The notes under the pieces are model-generated. The model was not told the origin of the DNA, made no database searches, and saw only the letters and a list, made by a program, of their open reading frames with translations. This document shows, in pieces, positions 53,191 through 63,915 of a DNA stretch of 64,000 nt. The translations under genes were made by a program, and so were the position numbers. The stretch is from Eutreptiella sp. 'Long Island Sound 2002' (lineage: Eukaryota; Euglenozoa; Euglenophyceae; Eutreptiales; Eutreptiaceae), in NCBI GenBank assembly GCA_964036045.1, contig OZ038388.1, positions 31,889,759 to 31,953,758 of the forward strand, read 5' to 3'. The first letter of the stretch is position 1, and each line of letters begins with the position of its first letter.

Positions 53191-53829
53191 GTTGGTACCG
53201 GGAGCACTGTGGTCAAAAAGCACGGGTCACCCCCGTGGTTAACGTGACGAGTACAATGTGATGCTACGGTGTGCCTGCCAAGCCACAGACGGCCCGGGCC
53301 GCCACCTCAGCACGACAACACACACTGGGGGGGCGAGGGGCAGAACAGAACAGGCCAGAACACTATCCGGGATGCGGGGGGGGGGGGGGCATGGATGGTT
53401 GCTTCCGGTCGCCCACGAAGCCCACAGTCTGGGTAGTGTGGGGCTACTACAAAGATGCAAGGCACAGGGGCGGCGTCACACAGATGCCGCTCTGGTCCCT
53501 GACGCTTATGGCCCGGGGCACGGGGGGGGGGGGGGCGTCGGCAAGTGGTGAATCCCTGGAGAATTGGCAGCGAGTATCCCCAAGCCCCAGGAATTGTGTC
53601 AACTCCTCTTGCACCACTTCAAATAGCAGGGGTTGGGTGCCTGCCGTGTTTTTGTTCGTTGGGGAGCGCCCTGTTCTAAAAGCATCGCGTGGGGGTACCT
53701 CAATGAAATTTCGACCATTTTGAGCATGTGGATGTGGGGGCCGCGAATATTGTGCAAGCGGAATTTGAAGTGGGGTCTCAGTTGCGATGTGAGTTTGGGC
53801 GATTCGCTGCCTGACCCCCGGGCCTTCCC

Positions 53830-54512
53830 GTCTGTCCTCGGTCGGTCAATCTGGACGAGTTCTGGGGAGTTCGCTTTTCCATCGGAATTGGGTGACTGGA
53901 ACGAGACGCCGCAGAGCGAAGTGGCTGCTTCGCCCGTCGCTGAACAGACGGCCGGTTGGTGCAGTACGGACGGCGGGTGTTGATGGGCCGGTGCTCTGGC
54001 GATGTCCGGGCGCACCGAAGTCCCGCGAGCCCCTGCTTCTTCTTGTGTGCCCTGCAGCTGTTGAGGACCGCCTTCGCCCACGGGGAGGGCGGCTCTCTGT
54101 CCATTGACGAAATGCTCATCGCACTCAACGCGTGCCGCTCAATCTCTGAGACGACCGCGTCCGACACAGACACCGACACGGCCTCCCTCCCCGTCCCCCC
54201 GCAGCCCACGCCCACTCCGGAAGCGGAGACCCCACCGCAGCGCAGTGGACGGGTCCCGCCGCTGCAGCGTGGTCCCCAGCGGACGCCCCCGTCCTCACGG
54301 CCGCGGTCCGCGGGGGGGCGCCGGGGGCATCCCCCCCCCAGGCCCGGCAGCCCTCCCCTGCGGGCGCCCGGGGGAGGGGTGCCGGCCCCCCTCCACCAGG
54401 TCCCCTCCAGCCCCCCACCGGCGCCGGCGCCGGCGCCGGTGGTCAGCCACGGCCCCGTCATGTCTGTGCGCCGGCTCAGTTACGGACTGGAAGACGAAGA
54501 CGACGGCAGGAG
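53830..54512 (+). CDS. Candidate exons with EF-hand-like motif and Pro-rich tail
   Basis: The exon 54058-54512 follows CCCTGCAG and ends before GTTTGT. It begins LLRTAFAHGEGGSLSIDEML, an EF-hand-like helix-loop with Gly-6, Leu-8 and Glu-12 but without the first Asp. A Thr/Asp run, then a long Pro/Arg/Gly-rich segment and an acidic end (YGLEDEDDG) follow. An upstream open stretch to 53954 (RSIWTSSGEFAFPSELGDWN) looks coding, but its phase does not match, so at least one exon is missing. It resembles the EF-hand exons at 14-18 kb in style. It may be the 3' part of the 26.8-kb gene, split by the LINE. Confidence 0.4.
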
Positions 54513-55860
54513 GTTTGTATGTGGACGGGCATGGCCCTACTCAAGGCTGTGGCTGGGACATGGAGCTGTGGTACGCAGGACCCCCCCCCCCCTCACGCCT
54601 GGTGCCTTGTTAACTGGTACCTGCGTACACCACGTGGGTACCGCCCCCCTCTTCAAGCCTCATCCCAAACGGGGCGGTTTCATGTGGAGGCACGTGACTT
54701 CAGTCGCGTTCCATTGGTAGCGCCGGGGGCGGGACACAGGCAAAGCCGATGCACACACTCGGCACTCAGCAAAACAGGCGCTTTCTTGTACGTACAGAAC
54801 GTGCAACATGGCTGAGATTTACAGTCAGTACGAACGGGCACGTGACATGTTGGGACAGGGACATGGGACAGGGACATGTGGTGCGGCTGCTTGCAAAAGG
54901 AGGAACACTCACCCATATTGCTGTGCGGTTGACCCGAGAAGAAGTGGTTCTCAGAGGCCTCTGGGAGACGGCTCTCTCCGACGTCGCCTGATGATTGGAA
55001 TGGGCCCGGGGCAGTGATGGGGGACATGGGACTTTGTGCCCAATCCCCTCGGACAATGGGAATGAAGGCTTGGACAGTGCACTTTGCTGAGCCAGAATGG
55101 ACTACTCTGTCCCTCTGCTCGCCATTGCAGCATCACCAACTGCCCCCGTGCACGCAGCATCATATTCACGTACGCCGTGCGTGGCGTGTTTGTGTGCGGT
55201 TACGCGCGTACACGATGCATATTCACGGTCCACGAAACTGGCGCAGAACACCTGTACGCGTTGCATTTGCACAGCTCGCCACTATTACCAGCAAGTACAA
55301 CATCTTGGACCCTGGCCCCCTTGAGGATTCTGCCCTTGATAGCAGGGCTGGGTATGACAATTCCAGCCCTGGCTCACAACTGCCACTTTCATGTTGGTGA
55401 GCAGTCAGGCACATGGGGGGGGAGGGTAATGCAGACCTCACATAGCAATGGAAAAGTGCGACCGCGGAATAAATTGCCCGCGTTCCGTTGACTGGATGTA
55501 GAAGGTTGTTTGGCACGCAGGCATTGGGGAAGGTTGCAGATTTAAGTTACAGCCAAACGAGAAGCAAGACAGAAGAGGGGATGCACTGCGGGATATGCAA
55601 GTATTAGATGGCAATGGAACAAAACACAAGGACAGTTGGGTTGCAGGTGATGAATGTATAGTCTGGTTCTTGCCAAACAACAAATCAGTTGAGCAATTTT
55701 TTTTTGCAAAATTTCTTTGCAAAAATTTGTTTTATCGTTCAAAAAAAACCCGAATGGCATTGCGAACATCTCCGACGAGTGTTGATTCAGTCGGAGGCAT
55801 AGGTAGTTTGCCAGTGGTGGGGATTGAAAAGAAGTGTTAAAGCACTGATGCCGTGAAACG
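54513..55860. other. Possible last exon; otherwise no gene
   Basis: After CCATTGCAG at 55130 two frames remain open for 80-120 codons. One ends TSKYNILDPGPLEDSALDSR and stops at 55400. Neither has a known domain. An A/T-rich GCAAAATTT block lies at 55690-55755. Confidence 0.3.
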
Positions 55861-57860
55861 GCGGTTTGGATTGCGGGCACGACACCTCTTTGAGAAATTT
55901 GTTCGCAAAATTGTCAAAACAAATTCGCAGAACCAAAAAGGGCGATTGCGGGGGCAATCATCCGACCTGCGAACCCCTCCTACCCCAAGCCCCTCCCTCG
56001 GAATTCAATTCTCTGCATGCAGCCAAACTAAATCAATGTTGTCCGTAAATGCCAAAACAAAAATTCTGCGGCACTCCAGGACGCATCGACCGGCCGACCA
56101 GAAATTGCTGTCAGTTACTGCGCAACCGGCATCAGTTGACCGTCAACCGCTGTCATTGAGCGGTAGGCGTCGTCTCAGGCCAGGGAGTACAAAAATAGGA
56201 GTGGCGGGGGTGGAGTGTCAGATGTTGTGTGTTACACAGCCCGTGTCAGACGTGGTGGGGAACACCCTGCGAACACCCTCGCCCTTGGTGTGGGGCAACA
56301 TTGCACAAAGGCTCGACCGGGCGACGGGGTGGGACCCAGCGGGGTCACATGGGTGGCGGGGTGTGAGCGTGCCACTGCTGAAAGCTGGTGACGCCGAAGA
56401 AAGTCAAAGGCAACCGAACCACAACCGCTGCCAACCGCTGACTACTACAACCCACGACGACCGAAGCAAACCGGTTACTGGTGCCCAACTGCACAAGCTG
56501 ATGACAGGGAACGCAGCCAATAAGCAGAGACAGCCACGCACAGCTACACAGAGCCACACACACACAGCCACAGACAGCCACACAGCTGCGCACGCACAGA
56601 CAATCTGGAGAGTTCGGAGGCAATCTGGTCGGCTTTTATTTCCTGTGACAAGTTGTCATTGGCCTTCAGCGACTTTTTTCGGTATCTGTGGCTGTTTGTG
56701 GCTCTGGTTTGCTTGCAGCGTGGAGGAAGTGCCCCGCAGGGATGCATCGGAAGGGCGGGGAACCTCAGCCCCATTTTCTTGGGCCCAGCGTGCCCCACCC
56801 GCTCACCTCCCAATGCCCTCATGCCCTCATGGGGTGGTGGGTTTTCAAGTGAGGGGAGGGGGGGGTCAAAAGAGCCCCCAAAATGGGGGGGGGGGGTTGG
56901 GAAAAGGGCTCAATCGACAGGCACCATTAATTAGTTATTATGAGCTCTGGCGCCGAAGGTGCCGAAATTTTTGCTGAGCATTAAAAAAGCATTAAAATTT
57001 TTTCACCAAATATATGGCAAATGATGACTTTTCAGAGCCCCCTCGACGTGCTGATTCCAAAAATCTCATTTTCATTTTTTGCCGATTTTTGGGTCGGGTC
57101 CCCTCCGAGGCCTGGGGGTCAGCCTCAATAGGATTTTTTGGGTCCCGTCAACTGAACCCCTTTTGGAGGGGGGGGGGTCTAGCCAGGGGGCTCTATCACC
57201 CCCCCCCCCTCAATTGAAAGCCTGTCCACCCCATTTGCGACCGACCGTAACCGCTTTGAAGCGTTTTACCAACCCCCTGCAACCGCCTTCTTAACGGCCC
57301 AGACCACGTGCTCTGGGCCCCTTCCCCTTGAGATGCGCCCCTGGTCCTCCGCGCTGACTGGCTCGCTTTGAGGGGCGCGGGCCGGTCGGTCTTGTAAAAG
57401 AGGCATCGGTGTGGGTGAGACTGGGGCGGCTGTACTACAGCTCACGTTTGCAGTCAGAACATCATGTCTCACATTTCACTTTCGGGTACGTGGGGGGGCA
57501 TTGTTGGGCGGGCTGTGCGTTTGGCAGGAAGCCCACGATCCCAGAACAACGACCACGGCCATATAGTTCACAGAGCTGCCCCTCGCCCATGCCGAAGGGC
57601 AACATAGCGTCGCCGCGCAGGTCTGCCGTGTGGGTGTGCGCACTTTCCGGGTCACGGCTGTGGCTATTATGGGCTCAAAGCCCCCCCCCCCCCCCCCGCT
57701 GACTGCGGTGAGCTCAAGGCACATTCGGCCCACGTTTGAGGGGTACTGCAAAGCAGAAGGTCAAACATTGAACTGAAGTTTGTGGCGATGACCATATGCC
57801 TGTGACACGGGGGCATATGTGAGCTCTGTATCCGTTGCTTTATGGCCCTCGGTGCTACAA
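55861..57860. other. No confident gene; low-complexity and G-rich repeats
   Basis: An ORF (55853-56977, + strand, GTG start) spans an AGCCACACACA-type minisatellite (56525-56605) and poly-G tracts, so its length is probably accidental. GGGCTCAAT(C/T)GACAG near 56910 and 33285, and a related inverted form at 57140-57220, mark another dispersed repeat with poly-G. Confidence 0.4.
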
Positions 57861-57864
57861 CCTG

Positions 57865-58439
57865 CCATTGATGGAGAAACAGAAACAGTGGGCCGGCCCA
57901 GCAGCTTGGTGGATCTTCGTGAATGGCGAGAAGTTGATGGACGCCGCCAACTGCCGGGAGGGCATCAGCAAGTGAGGGCTTTGTTCCAAACCCCCCTCAT
58001 ACTGCGTGTGACGTAGTTTCCCCAGCGCCGGGGCTTTTGACAGTGCGTAACCACAGGCATAGCCCCCAGGTAGGTCGAGTCAGTAGCATAGCCGGGGGTA
58101 TTGCTACAGTGAACAGCTGAGCAAATGCCAGCGGTGCGGGGGATGGTCTGCTTGGAGGCAAGGAGCTGTTTCCAAACAGTTGCAGCTGTTGTTAATGCTG
58201 TGCAAGCCTGGCCAAGTCCAGACCGCACCGCTGTTTGCACTTGTGTAGAGCTGTGGGGCACTCCGCCGTGGCAGAGTGCTGACACTCCGCAGTGAAGATT
58301 AATGCCGTGTAGATCCTTAATGTGTTGGTGCCAGGACCCGCCACCGATCAAGAAACAGAAACGGTGGGCCAACACAGCGGCTTGGTGGATCGAGAAGTCG
58401 CTTGACGCCGCCAACTGCCAGGAGAGCAGCAACATCTGA
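57865..58439 (+). repeat. Direct repeat about 105 bp (57865-57972 and 58337-58439) with conserved reading frame
   Basis: Both copies encode a KQK-[QR]-WA-x-x-AAWWI segment followed by EK, L-x-DAANC and E, ending in a stop (TGA at 57973 and 58437). The frame is kept despite nucleotide changes and an indel of whole codons. They could be terminal exons of duplicated genes or an element ORF; the protein is not recognised. Confidence 0.5.
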
Positions 58440-59230
58440 AGGCTTCCCCCCCCCCCCGCGGGCTGCCAGGCCCGGTCCATGGACCCCCCCCCCCCCCCCA
58501 CAGTTGCCCAGTGGCGACGTCGAAAGCCCACAAGAAGAGGGTGTGACCACCCATGCATGATGTGGTGTTAGAAGTAAGTGTTATCACGTGAGACCTTCCG
58601 GAATGTCAAGGGATGAGTGCCCAAAGGCACATGAGATGTTACCCACCCATTGTACCCAGCCACATGAGCATACCACATTTCCCACATTGGGCACGGATTT
58701 GGCTGAGGTCGACCACCGGACGGACCCCGAGATTGGGGATGCCCCCGACATCTCGGGTATCGAACCCAGAAATTCAAAATGACTGTCGAGAGAAACCCCC
58801 TGCCGAGTTCCCAGACTGGGGAACCGGCCTCGTAATCAGGGTTTCAGACGTGCTCTAATGTGCTGCCCTTGTCCTGCCACCACCACGCCCCAAGGGCTTG
58901 TAGCTAGTGTGCTGCAGCGTTTTCCTCTGCTGCCGGAGCCGCCGAAAATGACCTCGAAGAGAGGTTGTTAGATCAAGCGCAGGCGCGGGCGTCGTATACC
59001 CCCCCTTTTTGGGGGTCATTCGCGTAGCATACCCCAAGGCATGATATTGGATGTCCAACCCCTTGTAAAATCATTATTTTGCCCAATAAGACAATCCCCC
59101 AATGGATTTTTTGATTCTGAGGCCTCTATCCCCTAAAACTGGATATCACTTTTTTGGGGGGGGATGGGAGGGGGTCAAAAGTTTTCGCTGAGAAGGCTCC
59201 AAGCAATGGGGAGGCAAATGACTGTCACAT

Positions 59231-59379
59231 CCAACCCCGGTTGAATGGTAATGCACCTGACTGCAGAGTTTTAGGTTGGCAGATCGAATCCTGGTCGGTT
59301 GGCGCCGCCGCCATGTTGGCCGGACCGGGGTTCGAACCGCCCACCCAAAAGTCTGAGGCCGCCTGCATTACCATCAAAC
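59231..59379. repeat. Head-to-head pair of tRNA-like sequences (foldback)
   Basis: Plus arm 59231-59303: TTGAATGGTAATGCACC, an anticodon-like stem CCTGA/TTAGG around a 10-nt loop starting CTGCAGA (GCA, Cys), then AGATCGAATCCTGG (B box). Minus arm 59379-59308: TGATGGTAATGCAGG, then GGCGGTTCGAACCCCGG. The two arms are homologous in inverted orientation. Acceptor stems are not formed and loops are enlarged, so they are probably tRNA-derived repeats. Confidence 0.5.
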
Positions 59380-59764
59380 ATCCGTTCTCCCCACTGCTTG
59401 GATCCGTGTCTGCCACTGACAAAAAACCCAAAGTGCGTGTTTCTGTCTGACTGACTGCTGGCCTGTCTAACTGACTGATTGGCTGACTGTCAACTTCTCT
59501 TCGAGGTGCACTGCCGAAGGCAATAGAATTTTTCTTTTGGGGTTCATCCCCCCCCCCCCCCCCCGGTGCCTAATCTGTCACCCCAACGGAAAGGTCTCAA
59601 AATGATCAGCGTGCGGATGCACTGGTTTGGGGTTTCGTGAGGAAACTGTCTGCATTGCTTGTCCACAGCTGCCGGGACAACGGGCATTTGTGCCTTTGCT
59701 CACAAGGGCTGCTTCTGCCCCATGGCCCCCCCCTCCCACGCCGGCGCCAGCGACGCTTCACACG

Positions 59765-59865
59765 AGGAGCGCGGGGGTCCTCAACGTACGTACCACAAAA
59801 TGGTCGGAAGCCCCAACCGGCACACTGACTCAGCCTTCATGGCACAGCCCTGCACTGCCCTCGAT
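59765..59865 (+). repeat. Dispersed repeat family R1, diverged copy
   Basis: CGTACGTACCACAAAATGG, GGAAGCCCCAACCGGCACAC and ACTCAGCCTTCATGGCA align with the 3' part of R1 at 31.2 and 39.2 kb. Confidence 0.5.
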
Positions 59866-60218
59866 GCCCAACCGACAGTTGGGGGCTCGCGGTGGAAGCG
59901 GTTCGGACGGGCGCCCCTGGGGGTCTACCACAGGATTTGATGGGATGCGCCCTGCTCCTCCAGGGCCCCTGAGCGCACCGAGTGAACGGCCGCATAATGC
60001 ACGAGTGCCAGGGCACATAGAGCGGCGCTGGCGACTGTTTGGGGTTGCACTTGTTCGCATGCCATCGGAGTGAGCGGGGCCAAGGGTGTCCCCCGTGGAG
60101 AGCCCGGGCACTCCCAAAGGCAGACCTCTACGCAGCCGCAGCACACCGCCACATGCGCAGAAGGCACACGCATTGGCCGCAGGGCAGTGGACTGGGCGTG
60201 GGGCTGGTGTGCGGTGCG

Positions 60219-60220
<2 letters not shown>

Positions 60221-60253
<33 letters not shown>

Positions 60254-60820
60254 TGCTTGCGTGGGTGGGTGGGTGGTTGGGTGGGTGGGTGGTTGGGTGG
60301 GATGGGTGGGTGGGTGCGTGCGTGGGTGGGATGGGTGGGTGGGTGGGTGGGTGGGTGGTTGGGTGGGTGGGTGGTTGGGTGGGTGGGTGGTTGGGTGGGT
60401 GGGTGCGTGCGTGGGTGCGTGGGTGGGTAGAATGGATGGGTGCGTGGGTCGGTGGGTGGGTGGGTGGGTGGATGGATGGGTGCGTGGGTGGGTGGGTGGT
60501 TGGGTGGGTGGGTGCGTGGGTGGGTGGGTGGGTGGGAAGGATGGGTGGTTGGGTGGGTGGTTGGGTGCGTGGGTGCGTGGGTGCGTGGGTGGGTGGGTGG
60601 GATGGATGGGTGGGTGGGTGGGTGGGTGGGTGGGTGGGTGGGTGGGTGGGTGGGTGCGTGGGTGGGTGGGTGAGTGGGTGGGTGGGTGAGATGGATGGAT
60701 GGGTGGGTGCGTGGGTGTGTGGTTGGGATGGATGGGTGGGTGGGTGGGTGGGTGCGTGGGTGGGTGGGTGAGTGGGTGGGTGGGTGAGATGGATGGATGG
60801 GTGGGTGCGTGGGTGGGTGG
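60221..60820. repeat. (GT)n then GGGTG/GCGTG minisatellite, left block
   Basis: A short (GT)n tract at 60221-60250 leads into about 560 bp of GGGT units with GCGT, GGTT and GGAT variants. Opposite-strand ORFs made of His-Pro-Thr repeats are artefacts. Confidence 0.93.
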
Positions 60821-61368
60821 TTCAGGTTCAGGTTCAGGACGACCTGCCCGAGGCTCTAGCACAGCGGGACCCAGAAAACGAGGGGCTCCCAACCGCCACA
60901 TGGCGGCTTACTCGGTCCCGCCTGGAAAGGTCGAAGCGGGCGGCCCGTGGTGGCACCCCGAGCCACCGGGGGCCGACACTTGCCGTGTTTCGGGGGGGGG
61001 GGGGTCCGCATTCGGTGTGGGCTGGGGCGTGAGGGCTGCAGGGGGCTCACCTGTGCAGGGGCGTCAGTGTGTAGCCGGAGTCGGCCTGGACGGTGTCGGT
61101 GAGGGTGCTGCCGGCAAGGCACAACGGGGTCCGCGAAGTGCCACAGCTTCACGCCTTGCCCCAACATGTTTTCACCTCAAGAAAACGGGGCCTAGCGGTT
61201 CTGTTTGCTTGTGGCGTAGTGTCCTAGGGGCTGTTTCGTGGCTGTGTGGCGGCCCCCGGGGCGGTTCCTGCTGCATATGTGGTCCCGTGCGCACGCGCAA
61301 CGCATCGCCGTTGTGTGGTGCGCGTAGCAAGGCAGGGCGGGCAGAGCGTGCACTAGGACGGTGGTCGT

Positions 61369-62245
61369 TCACGCTTCGGGCCAGTCATGCATGTCCAGAG
61401 GCGCGCCACTGGCGCGCCCCACTGAGAGTCCGTCGGGTAGGGCCAGGGTCGAAAGGTACTCCGTAAGTTGCTCCTGAATTATGGGGAGGTCGCACGTCCG
61501 TGCTAGCAGCACCAGGCTGCTGTCTTCCGGGGCCGATGCTGCCATGCGGACGGCCTCCTGCGGTGCGCAACTGAGGGCGTTGACGACCCATGCAATTGTA
61601 GGCTGCGGGGGAGACGCTGGAGGTAGGGGGATGCAGGGTGCTGGGCCTGTGCTGAGTTGCCAAGAGCGGCATCGCCGCAGAAGCCATCCGAGGACGACGT
61701 TGTCGCGGAGGCCGAGGGTGTGGGTTGCGGAGGTGGTGAGGACGGGTGCGGGAAGGGGGGAAGGGGTCGGGGTCCAGAGGGAGGGGGCTGCATCGAGGGC
61801 TTGGCGCAGTGTGGGGGGCTGCTGCGCGAGGGCGACGCGATGGTCGGCCGCTACCGCGGCTCGCTGTGCGTGGAGGAGGGGAGGGCGCCGGGGGTCTTCG
61901 CTGGCCACCTTCCAGGTGCCATTGAGATCGAGGAGCAGCTAGCGCGGGGTGCTGCTGAGGACGGCGCGGGGGGGGGAGGGCAGGGCGTTCCACATCCACC
62001 AGTGTTGGGGTGGCCAGGAAGGTCCCCAGGTGAAGGTCTGCGGACCCCGCTGACGGGGACAGGAGGGGGAAGACCTGCGGGTGGCGCAAGAGGCGCCAGG
62101 CAAGAGCGAGGTACTGAAGGAAAAACGGGGGGCAGCGGCGCAGCAGGTGGTCGGACACGTCGGGCTGTGCCAGGTGGCAGTAGGGGCAGACTACCCCGCC
62201 ATACCCTGGGGGGTGGCGCTGGGCTGAGAGCAAGCGGTGGAGCAT
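61369..62245 (-). pseudogene. LINE C-terminal zinc motif and tail
   Basis: From ATG 62245 the frame reads VVCPYCHLAQPDVSDHLLRR followed by CP: a C-x2-C-x(9)-H-x(4)-C pattern like the zinc motif after RT/RNase H in many LINEs. Near 61950 the sensible frame shifts to that of the ORF ending at 61369 (EYLSTLALPDGLSVGRAS and on), so a single frameshift separates them. 61368-60822 would be 3' UTR. Confidence 0.62.
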
Positions 62246-62362
62246 GGTCGTGTGGATCGCTCTGGGCTCGATGGCGGCGTTGTCGATGGCGTCGATGATA
62301 TGGGATGACGACCAGGCGGGGTCTGGTGGTGGGAAATGTCGGGTGAACTCGGCTTCGTGGTG

Positions 62363-62720
62363 CTAGAGGGTGATCGCTTCGGCCGCTTTCCGGGGGTTGA
62401 GGACGAGGCGGCCCTGGTACGTGGCCAGGACGCGACCGGAAAAGAGGGGGAGCCAAGGCACGGCGTTCAGGCGCGCCTCGTGCGCGCCCCGGTCTGCCAG
62501 GCGATCGGCCTCGGCGTTGAGCTGGGCGAGGAGGGTGGTCGCGCCGGTGTCGTGCTGAGCCGGCAGCCATACCTCCTGGATTCGCGCTTGTAGCTGGATG
62601 AGCGCGGCGCGGAAGGGGAGGAGGAGTAAGGTGCCGGCACGTGGGGACCGTGTTAAGTTGGCTGTGAGCGCTGCGGTGGAGTCGGTGGCGAGCAGCACAG
62701 TGCCACTCCAGTTCCCGAGG
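62363..62720 (-). pseudogene. LINE RNase H domain
   Basis: SGTVLLATDSTAALTANL carries the Asp-Ser after a beta strand (third catalytic Asp of RNase H). VWLPAQHDTG supplies the His and LNAEADRLADRGA the final Asp. The first strands with the DG motif are lost through 5' truncation. The frame ends at a TAG at 62363-62365, and the same frame continues open beyond it (HHEAEFTRHFPPPDPAW). Confidence 0.72.
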
Positions 62721-63915
62721 TGGGTGGGTAGGTGGGTGCGTGGGTGGGTGGGTGAGTGGGTGGGTGGGTGAGATGGATGGATGGGTGGGTGCGTGGGTGG
62801 GTGGGTGGGTGCGTGGGTGGGTGCGTGGGTGCGTGGGTGGGTGGGTGCGTGGGTGCGTGGGTGCGTGGGTGCGTGGGTGCGTGGGTGCGTGGGTGGGTGC
62901 GTGGGTGGGTGGGTGCGTGGGTGGGTGGGTGAGTGGGTGGGTGGGTGAGATGGGTGGATGGGTGCGTGGGTGGGTGGGTGAGTGGGTGGGTGGGTGAGAT
63001 GGATGGATGGGTGGGTGGGTGCGTGGGTGGGGGGGTGGGTGCGTGCGTGGGTGCGTGGGTGTGTGGGTGGGTGCGTGGGTGCGTGGGTGGGTGGGTGGGT
63101 GCGTGCGTGGGTGGGTGGGTGGGTGCGTGGGTGCGTGGGTGGGTGGGTGGGTGCGTGCGTGGGTGCGTGGGTGCGTGGGTGGGTGCGTGCGTGGGTGGGT
63201 GCGTGCGTGGGTGGGTGGGTGCGTGGGTGGGTGGGTGGGTGCGTGGGTGGGTGGGTGGGTGCGTGGGTGGGTGGGTGCGTGGGTGGGTGGGTGGGTGGTT
63301 GCGTGGGTGTGTGGGTGGGTGCGTGGGTGCATGGGTGGGTGGGTGGGTGCGTGCGTGGGTGCGTGGGTGCGTGCGTGGGTGCGTGGATGCGTGGGTGCGT
63401 GGGTGCGTGGGTGCGTGGGTGCGTGGGTGCGTGGGTGGGTGCGTGCGTGCGTGGGTGCGTGGGTGCGTGGGTGCCCGGGTGGGTGCGTGGGTGGGTGGGT
63501 GGGTGCGTGCGTGCGTGCGTGGGTGGGTGGGTGGGTGGGTGCGTGGGTGGGTGGGTGGGTGCGTGGGTGGGTGGGTGCGTGGGTGGGTGGGTGGGTGGGT
63601 GCGTGGGTGCATGGGTGGGTGGGTGGGTGCGTGCGTGGGTGCGTGGGTGCGTGCGTGGGTGCGTGGATGCGTGGGTGCGTGGGTGCGTGGGTGCGTGGGT
63701 GCGTGGGTGCGTGGGTGCGTGGGTGGGTGCGTGCGTGCGTGCGTGCGTGGGTGCGTGGGTGCGTGGGTGCCCGGGTGGGTGCGTGGGTGGGTGGGTGGGT
63801 GCGTGGGTGGGTGCGTGGGTGGGTGGGTGGGTGGGTGCGTGGGTGCGTGGGTGGGTGGGTGGGTGCGTGGGTGGGTGGGTGCGTGGGTGTGTGGGTGGGT
63901 GGGTGCGTGCGTGCG
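62721..63915. repeat. GGGTG/GCGTG minisatellite, right block
   Basis: Almost 1.2 kb of GGGT and GCGT tetramers organised in longer repeats: a block from about 63330 to 63480 recurs at about 63600-63775, including a shared GGGTGCCCGGGTGGG. Strong G-quadruplex potential on the plus strand. Minus-strand ORFs up to 710 codons of Thr-His-Pro-Arg repeats come from it. Confidence 0.93.

Larger units (their letters stand above)
60822..62720 (-). mobile_element. 5'-truncated LINE inserted in the GGGTG minisatellite
   Basis: Reading the minus strand: the element begins abruptly at 62720 inside the minisatellite, encodes RNase H then a Cys/His motif, and ends at 60822 with three CCTGAA units before minisatellite resumes. 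5' truncation plus a short 3' repeat tail is typical of target-primed LINE insertion. Motifs such as GGTGAGATGGATGGATG occur on both sides, so one array was split. There is one in-frame TAG and one frameshift, making it younger than the 48.7-53.2 kb copy. Confidence 0.78.

Noticed and set aside
55853-56977. 374-codon plus-strand ORF
   Set aside because: It begins at GTG, crosses an AGCCACACA minisatellite and poly-G tracts, and has no domain or splice context.
60258-63915. Telomere
   Set aside because: The GGGT/GCGT/GGTT mixture is not a regular telomeric hexamer or heptamer, and unique LINE sequence interrupts it.
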